NCBI RefSeq assembly: GCF_000368025.1
Contig: NZ_KB849211.1
Location: 640,853 to 704,852 of the forward strand
Reading direction: 5' to 3'
DNA from: Acinetobacter parvus DSM 16617 = CIP 108168
Lineage (GTDB): Bacteria > Pseudomonadota > Gammaproteobacteria > Pseudomonadales > Moraxellaceae
Length of the DNA: 64,000 nucleotides
This document shows positions 8,573-17,435 of the stretch, piece after piece. Below the pieces are notes generated by a model, which was given only the letters and a program-made list of their open reading frames with translations, had not been told where the DNA came from and made no database searches. The position numbers and the translations under genes are program-made. Within the stretch, counting starts at the first letter, position 1. Every line of letters starts with the position of its first letter.

Positions 8573-9967
8573 TTGACAAATATCTCTGGGACTCCATCGG
8601 TAGCTAAGCTGCAAAAAACGCTAGGTCTCTGGCACATTATCATTATTGGCTTAGCCTACATTCAGCCCATGACTTTGTTTGACACTTTCGGACTGGTATC
8701 GAAAGAAAGTCATCATCATGTTCCGACCTCCTATATTGTTGCCCTAATTGCAATTTTATTCACGTCGATCAGTTATGGTCACATGATTCGTCGTTACCCA
8801 TCATCAGGGTCGGCTTATACCTATGCACAAAAATCCATCCATCCCAACGTGGGCTTTATGGTGGGCTGGTCATCTTGGCTGGATTATTTGCTGTCACCAA
8901 TGGTCAATATCATTCTGGCAGGCATCTATCTTGACGCATTATTCCCGAATGTAAACCACTGGGTCTGGGTGATTGTTCTGACCGCCTTTATGACTGGCAT
9001 CAACTTACGTGGCGCACGTTTTGTGGCGAACTTTAACAGCCTGATTGTCCTCGTCCAGCTTATCGTGATTGCTGTATTCACCTATCTGGTCTATAGCAAA
9101 CTACAGATGGGATATAACGCCGAAGGTCCAATTACTGCAGAAACACGTTACCAACTCTGGAGCCTGGAGCCATTCTGGAACGACCTGACTTCTGTAGGCG
9201 CATTGATTACAGGTGCAACCCTGCTGTGCTTCTCGTTTACGGGTTTTGACTCGCTCAGCTCACTGGCGGAAGAAACCAAGGATACTGAAAAGACGCTGCC
9301 TAAAGCGATTTTCCTGACTGCATTATTTGCAGGTATTGTGTTTATTATCAGTACCTACTTTATGCAAATCTACTTCCCGAATGATCCTAAAACTTATTTT
9401 GAGGACGTCGCCGCAACCCAGCCTGACATCCTGTTACTGGTGGGTGGTTCATTATTCCAGTCCTATGTGCTTGCCTTTGCGATTGTGACGGTCATGGCAT
9501 CAGGGATTTCTGCCCATGCAGGTGTATCACGCTTAATGTATGTGATGGGTCGTGATGGGGTCATCAACAAGAAAATCTTTGGCCATATCAGCCCGAAAAC
9601 CTTTACCCCATCTTATAACATTCTGATTGTTGGATTGGTGGCATTAAGTGCAGGTTTTATGAGTCTGGATGTAGTGATTTCCATGATCAGTTTTGGTGCC
9701 CTGATTGCGTTTACTTTCGTGAACCTGTCCGTAATTTCACGTTATGCCTTACGTGATGGCCGAACCAAGAACTTCAAGGACATTGTGAGCTTTGTGATTA
9801 TTCCACTCTTGGGCTTTCTCAGCGTTTTTGCCATGTGGCTTGAAATTGAAGACACGGCATTGAAATATGGCTTATGGTGGGCAATGTTCGGTATTTTATA
9901 CCTTGGTTATAAAACCAAAGGCTTTAAATACAATGCCCCTCAACATAATGAGTTTGATGATCGTTAA
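8573..9967 (+). CDS. APC-family amino acid permease
   Basis: A membrane transporter of about 464 aa from the amino acid-polyamine-organocation superfamily. About 12 hydrophobic segments can be counted. The TM1 region GLWHIIIIGLAYIQPMTLFD and the GFDSLSSLAEETKD motif after TM6 are family signatures. A TTG at 8573 has GAGGA eight bases upstream and gives the N-terminus MTNISGTPSVAK; the ATG at 8558 contains that GAGGA itself and lacks its own Shine-Dalgarno sequence, so I prefer the TTG. The substrate is unknown. Confidence 0.88.
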   Translation: MTNISGTPSVAKLQKTLGLWHIIIIGLAYIQPMTLFDTFGLVSKESHHHVPTSYIVALIAILFTSISYGHMIRRYPSSGSAYTYAQKSIHPNVGFMVGWSSWLDYLLSPMVNIILAGIYLDALFPNVNHWVWVIVLTAFMTGINLRGARFVANFNSLIVLVQLIVIAVFTYLVYSKLQMGYNAEGPITAETRYQLWSLEPFWNDLTSVGALITGATLLCFSFTGFDSLSSLAEETKDTEKTLPKAIFLTALFAGIVFIISTYFMQIYFPNDPKTYFEDVAATQPDILLLVGGSLFQSYVLAFAIVTVMASGISAHAGVSRLMYVMGRDGVINKKIFGHISPKTFTPSYNILIVGLVALSAGFMSLDVVISMISFGALIAFTFVNLSVISRYALRDGRTKNFKDIVSFVIIPLLGFLSVFAMWLEIEDTALKYGLWWAMFGILYLGYKTKGFKYNAPQHNEFDDR

Positions 9968-9978
9968 ACTGGTTAAAA

Positions 9979-10005
9979 TAGAAAAGGCGCTCAATGCGCC
10001 TTTTC
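9979..10005. terminator. terminator after the permease
   Basis: AGAAAAGGCGC-TCAAT-GCGCCTTTTCT is a perfect 11-bp stem with A and T tracts on both sides, so it may work on both strands. Confidence 0.75.
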
Positions 10006-10220
10006 TATTAATTTTAAAAAAGTTTGAAACAATTTCAATGTCATATATAGTCAAATCATTATAAAACCAATACAAATCAGTCGATGAATTATTTCGAGTT
10101 TTTTTCGAATCCTGTATGGATAATAAAGTAGTTTGACTATATGATGAGGTTTGCTTTAAATCTTTAAACATTTAGCCTTTGTTTCGATAAACCTTTACGA
10201 TGACAGAAAATTTTTAATAA

Positions 10221-10700
10221 TCAAGTCAGTGCTTTAAATCCCTGCTGCCGCCAGGCTTCATAGACGATCACCGCGGTTGCATTAGACAAATTCAAACTTC
10301 TTGAATTTTCTGCCATTGGCAAACAAATCCAGTTTTCCTGCGGGAACATCAGGCGTACCTGTTCAGGCAGGCCACGGGTTTCAGGTCCCATCAGCAAGGC
10401 GACAGGACGATTTAAATCCACTGTATGTGGTGTGGCAGAACCTTTGGTGGTCAATGGAAAAATATCATTGATGCCAATACCCTTTGCCTTTAAGTCAGCG
10501 AGGCAAAGTTCGATACTGTCCCAAATCTGCATTCTTGCCCATTCGTGATAATCCAGGCCTGCACGCTTCAGTTTCTTATCATCAAGCTCAAAGCCCAAAG
10601 GCTTGATCAAATGGAGTTGCGCACCTGTATTGGCACATAAACGAATGATATTGCCTGTGTTGGCAGGAATTTCAGGCTCGTATAGCACAACATGAATCAC
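10221..10700 (-). CDS. trmL: tRNA (cytidine/uridine-2'-O)-methyltransferase TrmL
   Basis: A 159-aa SPOUT methyltransferase that modifies the wobble ribose (position 34) of tRNA-Leu isoacceptors. Seen: IPANTGNIIRLCANTGAQLH (about residues 11-30), MGPETRGLP and the C-terminal trefoil-knot motif SRSLNLSNATAVIVYEAWRQ. Full length. It lies downstream of cysG on the same strand, with a short palindromic repeat between them. Confidence 0.95.
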   Translation of the reverse strand: MIHVVLYEPEIPANTGNIIRLCANTGAQLHLIKPLGFELDDKKLKRAGLDYHEWARMQIWDSIELCLADLKAKGIGINDIFPLTTKGSATPHTVDLNRPVALLMGPETRGLPEQVRLMFPQENWICLPMAENSRSLNLSNATAVIVYEAWRQQGFKALT

Positions 10701-10720
10701 AAATATTCTCTACATTGCAT

Positions 10721-10757
10721 GTAAGTCCCCCCTGTGAGGGGGGATTTAGGGGGGTAT
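10721..10757. repeat. GC-rich intergenic palindromic repeat
   Basis: CCCCCC-TGTGA-GGGGGG followed by ATTTAGGGGGGT between trmL and cysG. Elements of this look (C6...G6ATTTAGGGGG) are commonly scattered between genes in this bacterial group, from memory. This is the only copy I noticed in the window. Confidence 0.45.
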
Positions 10758-10784
10758 AAATTGAAACACTTAATTATAAAGTTC

Positions 10785-12158
10785 TTACAACCATTGTAAC
10801 TGTTCACGCAGACTCACCACTTCACCAATAATGGTTAAGGTCGGTGCTACGATATGATGTTCAGACACTTTGGCTGCAATATCCGCCAATGTACCCACCA
10901 GTACTTTCTGCTCAGGCGTAGTACCTTTGGAAATCAAGGCAACAGGCATGGTTGGTCGTTGACCATGTGCAATCAGTTGCTCACAAATACGCTCCAAGCC
11001 CACCAAGCCCATGTACAGCACCAAGGTCTGATTTTCATACACCAGCTCTTTCCAAGGTAATTCTGGTGAACCCTCTTTTAAGTGCCCAGTCAGGAAACGT
11101 ACGCTTTGTGCATAATCACGATGGGTCAGCGGAATCCCTGCATATGCGGAACAACCTGATGCGGCGGTAATTCCAGGCACAACCTGAAAAGTGACACTGG
11201 CTTCAACCAATTCCTGAATTTCCTCACCACCACGTCCAAAGATAAAGGGATCACCACCTTTCAGGCGGCAAACACGTTTACCCTTTTGCGCATATTCAAC
11301 CAATAAGGCATTAATGCCATCTTGTGGGACTGAATGATTGGAACGGGCCTTACCGACATAAATCTTTTCCGCATCACGGCGGCAGAGTTCCAGAATCGGC
11401 GCAGACACCAAACGGTCATAAATCACCACATCCGCTTGCTGCATCAAGCGTAAGGCTTTTAAGGTCAAAAGCTCAGGATCACCTGGACCAGCCCCCACTA
11501 GATACACCTCACCTTTTGGTGCAGTCCATTCTGTTAAGGCTTGTTCAATTAAATTATTTGCCACATCCAGATTGTCATTGAACACCTGCTCCTTTAACGG
11601 ACTGGCATACAGATTCTCCCAAAAGATACGGCGTTCATCGGGATTGGAAATCTTTTCCTTGACCTGTTTACGCCAAAGACCTGAAAACTCAGCCAGTTTC
11701 CCCATACCATGCGGCACAATCGTTTCAATCTGGGTACGAAGTTGTCTGGATAAAACAGGCGATGCTCCATTGGATGCAACGGAAATCACCAAAGGTGAAC
11801 GGTCAATAATCGCGGGAACCATGAAACGGCAATTCGGAATATCATCCACACTATTCACTAAAATATTACGTGCTTCACATTGCTCGAAAACGCTTTTATT
11901 CACAGCGGTATTGTCGGTTGCAGCAATCACCAAACGATAACCTGTAGCAAGAATATTTTCAGAAAAAGCGGCCTGAATATATTGCCCCATCGATTTGTAA
12001 ACAAGCTGGCGTAACTCAGGCTCAATCTCAGGCGCAATCACATCGACAATCGCACCTGCCTTCACCAATAAACTTGCTTTACGGTAGGCAATATGCCCAC
12101 CGCCAACAATCAGACAACGTTGCTGCTGCAACTTTAAAGAGATTGGGAAAATTTCCAC
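10785..12158 (-). CDS. cysG: siroheme synthase (multifunctional CysG)
   Basis: A 457-aa fusion enzyme that converts uroporphyrinogen III to siroheme. The N-terminal half is the precorrin-2 dehydrogenase/ferrochelatase (GGGHIAYRKASLL at about residues 18-30 binds NAD). The C-terminal half, from about residue 216, is the SAM-dependent uroporphyrinogen methyltransferase (VYLVGAGPGDPELLTLKALR, then GRGGEE and VPGITAASG). Both halves look complete. Siroheme serves sulfite and nitrite reductases. Confidence 0.96.
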   Translation of the reverse strand: MEIFPISLKLQQQRCLIVGGGHIAYRKASLLVKAGAIVDVIAPEIEPELRQLVYKSMGQYIQAAFSENILATGYRLVIAATDNTAVNKSVFEQCEARNILVNSVDDIPNCRFMVPAIIDRSPLVISVASNGASPVLSRQLRTQIETIVPHGMGKLAEFSGLWRKQVKEKISNPDERRIFWENLYASPLKEQVFNDNLDVANNLIEQALTEWTAPKGEVYLVGAGPGDPELLTLKALRLMQQADVVIYDRLVSAPILELCRRDAEKIYVGKARSNHSVPQDGINALLVEYAQKGKRVCRLKGGDPFIFGRGGEEIQELVEASVTFQVVPGITAASGCSAYAGIPLTHRDYAQSVRFLTGHLKEGSPELPWKELVYENQTLVLYMGLVGLERICEQLIAHGQRPTMPVALISKGTTPEQKVLVGTLADIAAKVSEHHIVAPTLTIIGEVVSLREQLQWL

Positions 12159-12227
12159 GATACGCCTCTATATTTTTTAGATCTGATTGGGCTAAAGCAA
12201 AAACTATGCACAAAATGGATGCACAGT

Positions 12228-13499
12228 TTAATCAATATAGCTTGCACCGCCCATATATGGACGTAAAACTTCTGGAATTTCGATTGAACCGTCAGCACGC
12301 TGGTAATTTTCCATCACTGCAAGCAAGGTACGACCCACCGCCAGACCTGAACCATTCAAGGTATGCACCAGTTCGATCTTCTTCTGGTCTACACGGTAGC
12401 GCGCTTTCATACGGCGTGCCTGAAAATCGCCCATGTTTGAGCAACTTGAGATTTCACGATAGGTATTTTGACTTGGCACCCAGACTTCCAGGTCATAGGT
12501 CTTGGTTGAACCGAAGCCCATGTCACCACCACAGAGCAAAATCTTGCGGTAAGGTAAACCCAATGCCTGCAAAATGCCTTCTGCATGTGCAGTCAGTTCT
12601 TCAAGCGCCTGCATTGAGTGCTCTGGTTTTACGATTTGCACCATTTCAACCTTGTCAAACTGATGCTGACGAATCAGGCCACGAGTATCACGCCCGTAAG
12701 AACCTGCTTCACTACGGAAACATGGTGTATGTGCTGCGTATTTGAGTGGCAAACGATCCGCATCTATGATTTCGTCACGCACAAAGTTGGTGACAGGCAC
12801 TTCTGCGGTCGGGATCAGGTAATATTCTTTTTCACCCTGTAACTTGAATAAGTCTTCTTCAAATTTAGGTAGCTGACCTGTACCACGTAAGCTATCTGCA
12901 TTGACCAGATAAGGTACATACGCTTCGGTATAACCATTTTTGAGCGTATGCGTATCTAACATAAACTGCGTCAAAGCACGTTGTAGACGTGCCAAAGGAC
13001 CTTTGAGTACGCTAAAACGTGAACCTGTTAATTTGGTTGCTGTTTCAAACTCAAGCCCACCCATCCACTCACCCAGATCGGTATGGTCCTTGATCTCAAA
13101 ATCAAACTGGCGTGGTGTGCCCCACTTTAAGATTTCTAAATTATCACTCTCATCTTTCCCTTCAGGCACAGACTCATCTGGCAAGTTTGGAATCGCCAGT
13201 GATTTTTGCTCTAGTTCAGTTTGCAATTCAGCAAGCGCAACTTCAGCAGTTTTGATTTCATCACCAATGGCAGCCATACGCACCATGATCTCAGATGCAT
13301 CTCCACCCGATTTCTTAATTTGACCGACCTGTTTGGCACCCGCATTACGCTCTGCCTGTAAATTTTCAGCTTTGGACTGCAATTCCTTACGGCGCGCTTC
13401 CAAATCCGCCCATTCCTGAACATCAAGCTGAATACCACGTTTTGCCAAAGCGGCATTGACCGCTTCAATATTATTTCTGAGTAATTTTGGGTCAATCAT
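12228..13499 (-). CDS. serS: seryl-tRNA synthetase
   Basis: A 423-aa class II aminoacyl-tRNA synthetase that charges tRNA-Ser (and tRNA-Sec where present). An N-terminal coiled-coil arm covers about residues 25-105; motif 2 reads FRSEAGSYGRDTRGL and motif 3 GSGLAVGRTLLAVMENYQ. I placed the start at the second ATG (13499), giving MIDPKLLRNN, the usual family N-terminus; an in-frame ATG two codons upstream (13505) is possible. Confidence 0.97.
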   Translation of the reverse strand: MIDPKLLRNNIEAVNAALAKRGIQLDVQEWADLEARRKELQSKAENLQAERNAGAKQVGQIKKSGGDASEIMVRMAAIGDEIKTAEVALAELQTELEQKSLAIPNLPDESVPEGKDESDNLEILKWGTPRQFDFEIKDHTDLGEWMGGLEFETATKLTGSRFSVLKGPLARLQRALTQFMLDTHTLKNGYTEAYVPYLVNADSLRGTGQLPKFEEDLFKLQGEKEYYLIPTAEVPVTNFVRDEIIDADRLPLKYAAHTPCFRSEAGSYGRDTRGLIRQHQFDKVEMVQIVKPEHSMQALEELTAHAEGILQALGLPYRKILLCGGDMGFGSTKTYDLEVWVPSQNTYREISSCSNMGDFQARRMKARYRVDQKKIELVHTLNGSGLAVGRTLLAVMENYQRADGSIEIPEVLRPYMGGASYID

Positions 13500-13616
13500 A
13501 ATCAATCATGAATAGAGAAAAAACTGGCTATAGTGTAAGGCTTTAACCTAAAAAAATACAGTAATAGACAACAAAGACTCAGCATCCACACACGATATGT
13601 CGATGCTGAATACTGG

Positions 13617-14378
13617 CTAAACGGGCTCTTTCGGCAGACTTGGCAGATATTGCGGCTTAATAAACTGTTTGGCTGCATAATATGGCAGGGTCAACTCGCT
13701 CATCCCTTCGGCGTACGAAGCCAACTCATACAGCGGATAGACGAATACTATCTCATTGACACCATAATAATAGTTGTCACTCACCTGCAACTGCTCTTTC
13801 TTGATGTTATGGTCTTCCAGCCAATTCTGATTCGAGACATATAACTCATCGCGTAGTTTTTGGTTCATGTCAGGTTTAACCAATTCACTTACAGTAATGT
13901 GTTTTTTATTGGACAGGTCAAAATTGACAAATTCCTGATGCGACATGCCATGTGCCGCACCCGCAGGGTAACTATAGGTCTGAATGGCAAAAGTTGCTAA
14001 ATTATAGTTTTGCCCTAAAAAACGTACATAAGTGCTACTTTCACTAAGCGAGGGTTCATCCGCTGGCACCTTGACTTTTTGGTCTGCAATGTTGGCAAAG
14101 GCATTCGGCTCGGCCTTTTTCATACGATTGATAAAATATTCATCAATCCATTTTTGCTTGGTCTCGACCGTTTGCAAGTCATAACTGGTACATCCATCTT
14201 CCAGGCACAACTTTTGTTTAGGAAGCTTGACCGCCACAACTTTGGCCTGAATCAATGGAATATCGACTTTTTCAGCAGTAGCTGACGATTGTTCTTTTTT
14301 AGGTTGACAGCCAACCATTGCAATGACCGTAAGTATTGAAATGAGTGGAATCAATTGTAATCTTTTTACTATTTTCAT
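13617..14378 (-). CDS. DUF3298/RsiV-like lipoprotein
   Basis: A 253-aa predicted lipoprotein: signal peptide with lipobox MVGC (Cys at about residue 24), then an RsiV/DUF3298-like domain. The GAAHGMSHQEFVNFDLSNKK stretch (about residues 140-160) and the closing YYGVNEIVFVYPLYELASYA match the pattern of that family, whose members sit in the periplasm and, in RsiV, bind lysozyme. A role here is not known. A Cys pair in KLCLEDGCTSY may form a disulfide. Confidence 0.75.
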   Translation of the reverse strand: MKIVKRLQLIPLISILTVIAMVGCQPKKEQSSATAEKVDIPLIQAKVVAVKLPKQKLCLEDGCTSYDLQTVETKQKWIDEYFINRMKKAEPNAFANIADQKVKVPADEPSLSESSTYVRFLGQNYNLATFAIQTYSYPAGAAHGMSHQEFVNFDLSNKKHITVSELVKPDMNQKLRDELYVSNQNWLEDHNIKKEQLQVSDNYYYGVNEIVFVYPLYELASYAEGMSELTLPYYAAKQFIKPQYLPSLPKEPV

Positions 14379-14464
14379 CGCCTTGCAAGTCTCCAGGATT
14401 TTTCTTCACTATACAAAGCCTTGCGCCTAGATGAAATTAAGAAATGTATCTATATCGCGCCCAG

Positions 14465-14490
14465 CAAAAAGCCGCAACAGATGCGGCTTT
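14465..14490 (-). terminator. lolA terminator
   Basis: Read on the minus strand, GCCGCA-TCTGT-TGCGGC is followed by TTTTTG, directly after the lolA stop codon. Confidence 0.65.
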
Positions 14491-14506
14491 GTTGAGCATA
14501 AGTCCA

Positions 14507-15202
14507 TTATTGGTCAATAATATCTGTACCTTTTGGCGGTTCAAAGTGAAAGACCGATGCTGGAATCGCTGGATTCACTTTGATGTTGCTAAAACGCACA
14601 TACGTGGTTTGGCCTAAAGAATCCTGCAAAATCATCAAGGTGGGTGCCTTATTTGCGCCAAAGCTAATGGTCAGGCTTTGGAATGCACCATCATCCTGTT
14701 TTGGGTACAAGGTATAGTACAGCTTGGTTCGGTCAGGCTGAGTCACACGGTAAGCATCCATAATCTGGTTGGTATTACCTGACAATAATAGTGCAGGCGT
14801 ATTGGCCACCTGATCATCCAGACTCTGTCGCACTGCCTGCTGTAAATCTGGATCATAAATCCACACCACCTTTCCTGTAGTCACAATGGTTTGTTTCGCT
14901 GGACTGGTGGTTTCCCAATAAAATTTTCCAGGACGCTCAACCTTCATCACACCCTTAAAGGTCTGGTTCATGTGCTGGGCAGTCAGGCCCTTTTTCTGTA
15001 CTGTTTTATTATTGGTGGTCTTGGTGCTTTGTTCAAAATCTGCGGTCAGGCGTTGCAGACCAGCCAACTGCTGTACCAGACTGCTGGTTGCCTGCTGAGC
15101 CGATGCAGCCACAGGTGCGGCAAACACCTGACTTCCCACCACAGGGACAAGCGAGATGGCACTCAAGGTTGCGGCATAAGCTATTTTTTTTACGAAATTC
15201 AT
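14507..15202 (-). CDS. lolA: outer-membrane lipoprotein chaperone LolA
   Basis: A 231-aa periplasmic carrier that moves lipoproteins from the LolCDE complex to LolB. A signal peptide ends at about residue 29 (QVFAA). The mature part shows the LolA beta-barrel pattern: LTADFEQSTKT, GVMKVERPGKFYWETTSP, and KVVWIYDPDLQQAVRQ. A 20-residue insertion-like stretch around residues 55-80 (TKTTNNKTVQKKGLTAQHMN) is longer than in enteric LolA. It has its own terminator. Confidence 0.92.
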   Translation of the reverse strand: MNFVKKIAYAATLSAISLVPVVGSQVFAAPVAASAQQATSSLVQQLAGLQRLTADFEQSTKTTNNKTVQKKGLTAQHMNQTFKGVMKVERPGKFYWETTSPAKQTIVTTGKVVWIYDPDLQQAVRQSLDDQVANTPALLLSGNTNQIMDAYRVTQPDRTKLYYTLYPKQDDGAFQSLTISFGANKAPTLMILQDSLGQTTYVRFSNIKVNPAIPASVFHFEPPKGTDIIDQ

Positions 15203-15356
15203 AAAATGAACCTTCTATCAGATTTTTACTGTTATGACGACATCTTACTGTTTTTGATCACGAAAAAAATGAAGAAATCCACAGGTTTTGTGTATTTCGT
15301 GTCGCAAAGTCCTGCATTATGTATGAAGTTTCTGCCTTTATGTAGAGATTGTAAAT

Positions 15357-15381
15357 ATAAAAAAACCCGCCAAAAGCGGGT
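15357..15381 (-). terminator. terminator of the rplU-rpmA operon
   Basis: On the minus strand ACCCGC-TTTTG-GCGGGT is followed by TTTTTT, 20 nt after the rpmA stop codon. Confidence 0.75.
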
Positions 15382-15400
15382 CTTTCTGAACCATTAAAGC

Positions 15401-15655
15401 TTAAGCTTCAACAGTTACATAGCGACGGCCAAACTGACCTTTCACTTCAAATTTCACTACGCCGTCAGCAGTAGCAAATAAAGTATGGTCACGGCCCATA
15501 CCAACATTTGCACCAGCGTGGAACTCAGTACCACGTTGACGAACGATGATGTTACCAGCAGTTACAGTTTGACCACCGTAAACTTTAACACCCAACATCT
15601 TAGGATTCGAATCACGACCGTTCTTCGTCGATCCACCGGCTTTTTTAGTTGCCAT
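15401..15655 (-). CDS. rpmA: 50S ribosomal protein L27
   Basis: An 84-aa protein of the large ribosomal subunit, whose N-terminus reaches the peptidyl-transferase centre. The N-terminus MATKKAGGSTKNGRDSNPK and the following GVKVYGGQTV are invariant family features. It is the second gene of the usual rplU-rpmA operon, 17 nt after rplU. Confidence 0.98.
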   Translation of the reverse strand: MATKKAGGSTKNGRDSNPKMLGVKVYGGQTVTAGNIIVRQRGTEFHAGANVGMGRDHTLFATADGVVKFEVKGQFGRRYVTVEA

Positions 15656-15672
15656 GTCTATTTACTCCTGTG

Positions 15673-15984
15673 TTAGCCTGCGATACCAGTAATTTTCAAC
15701 TCGGTAAACCATTGACGGTGACCTTGTTGCTTACGGTAGTGTTTACGACGGCGCATTTTGATGATGCGGATTTTGTCGTGACGACCATGGCCAACTACTT
15801 CTGCAGTTACTTTTGCGCCAGCTACAACTGGAGCACCGATTTGAATGTTGTCACCGTTTACAACCATTAATACGTCATCAAACGTAATAGTCGCGCCAGT
15901 TTCAGCTTTCAATAATTCTACTTTAAGGGTTTCACCCTCAACAACACGGTGCTGTTTACCACCGCTCTGGATTACTGCGTACAT
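15673..15984 (-). CDS. rplU: 50S ribosomal protein L21
   Basis: A 103-aa large-subunit ribosomal protein. MYAVIQSGGKQHRVVEGE opens the protein and KMRRRKHYRKQQGHRQ is the conserved basic tail. The reading frame extends upstream to 16116, but the canonical N-terminus and length fix the start at 15984. First gene of the rplU-rpmA operon. Confidence 0.98.
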   Translation of the reverse strand: MYAVIQSGGKQHRVVEGETLKVELLKAETGATITFDDVLMVVNGDNIQIGAPVVAGAKVTAEVVGHGRHDKIRIIKMRRRKHYRKQQGHRQWFTELKITGIAG

Positions 15985-16442
15985 AATGTACTCCAACTTG
16001 CCCGTGTCGTCGTGCCGATAAAAGGACATATCGATCTTAAGACGAACGCCACTGGGGTTATACAAGGCGATAGATTTTAAGTGAAATTTGATCAAACAAC
16101 AAGTGATTTTGCACAAATACGCCGCTCAACAAATGAGCTGTAGATTTCATAATAAAATCAAACAGTTTGAGAATACGTTGTTTTTATTGATTCTGATCGG
16201 GTTTTGCAATACATTCTAAAAAACCAATTGCGACAATAACAATCTGTGTTCATATAAAGTCACGCATACCTATGGTATAAAGCTTGGGTTTGACTATGTA
16301 GAGACCGCTTTTTTGTCTAACGAAAGCCGCAAAATCGCTGCACCGATTTAAATGACTGATTACACAGCCTGTATAGCTGTTCAGCAACAGACATATTGAT
16401 ACACCTAACACTATATTTCACCTGTACGAGGTTCTTCTTCAT
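15985..16442. promoter_or_regulatory. divergent intergenic region rplU / ispB
   Basis: A 458-nt gap that must hold the promoters of rplU (minus) and ispB (plus). I cannot pick a convincing -35/-10 pair on either strand. A small hairpin ATACC-TAT-GGTAT lies around 16267-16279. Confidence 0.35.
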
Positions 16443-17420
16443 ATGGTTATCGATTTTAAGCAAGACATTCTCTCTCCTGTAGCGACAGATTTTGCTGCGA
16501 TGGATCATTTGATCAATGAAGGAATCAGCTCCAAGGTTGGCCTGGTCATGTCGGTCAGCAAGCATGTGGTTGAGGCTGGCGGTAAGCGTATGCGCCCAAT
16601 CATGTGCCTACTCGCAGCCCGTGCATGTGGTGTAGCCAATATGCAGCATGCGCAGCATCTGGCTGCAATCATTGAGATGCTGCATACCGCAACGCTGGTA
16701 CATGATGATGTTGTGGATGAGTCCAATCTGCGCCGCGGCAGACCCACTGCCAATGCAACCTGGAACAACCAGACCGCCGTTCTGGTCGGTGACTTTCTGA
16801 TTGCCCGCGCTTTCGATTTACTGGTGGACTTAAACAACATCACTTTACTCAAGGATTTCTCAACAGGAACCTGTGAAATTGCGGAAGGTGAGGTTTTACA
16901 GCTTCAGTCCCAACACCAGCCAGAGACCACTGAAGAAACCTATCTAAAAATTATTCATGGTAAAACATCACGCCTGTTTGAACTGGCAACTGAAGGCGCG
17001 GCTATCTTGGCGGGTACTGAAGAATACCGTGAGCCACTACGTCGCTTTGCGGGTCACTTTGGCAATGCCTTTCAGATCATTGACGATATTTTAGACTACA
17101 CCTCCGATGCGGAAACACTGGGTAAAAATATTGGTGATGATTTAATGGAAGGCAAACCGACTTTACCGTTAATTTCAGCATTGGCCCACTCCACTGGTGA
17201 TGACCATGCGATTATTCGCCGCAGCATTGCAACAGGCGGTGTGGAACATTTGGATAAAGTGATTGAAATTGTTCATCACTCAGGTGGTCTGGATTACTGT
17301 CAAAAACGTGCCCAACAAGAAACGGATGCCGCTTTAGAAGCGCTTAAAGCACTTCCAGATAATGAATATCGCCAAGCACTGATGAATCTAACCTTAATGG
17401 CCTTACATCGACTACAATAA
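16443..17420 (+). CDS. ispB: octaprenyl diphosphate synthase
   Basis: A 325-aa trans-prenyltransferase that makes the long polyprenyl side chain of ubiquinone. The first Asp-rich motif is LVHDDVVDESNLRRGRP (about residues 82-98) and the second is IIDDILDYTSD (about 214-224). Length fits IspB rather than the shorter IspA, which is also present in the window. It sits divergent from rplU, the same arrangement as in many gammaproteobacteria. Confidence 0.94.
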   Translation: MVIDFKQDILSPVATDFAAMDHLINEGISSKVGLVMSVSKHVVEAGGKRMRPIMCLLAARACGVANMQHAQHLAAIIEMLHTATLVHDDVVDESNLRRGRPTANATWNNQTAVLVGDFLIARAFDLLVDLNNITLLKDFSTGTCEIAEGEVLQLQSQHQPETTEETYLKIIHGKTSRLFELATEGAAILAGTEEYREPLRRFAGHFGNAFQIIDDILDYTSDAETLGKNIGDDLMEGKPTLPLISALAHSTGDDHAIIRRSIATGGVEHLDKVIEIVHHSGGLDYCQKRAQQETDAALEALKALPDNEYRQALMNLTLMALHRLQ

Positions 17421-17435
17421 TTTTTCTGAGTGCCT

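Noticed and set aside
12074..12745. A 223-codon plus-strand frame across cysG and serS
   Set aside because: It lies opposite two well-supported genes, has no family signature and no Shine-Dalgarno sequence.
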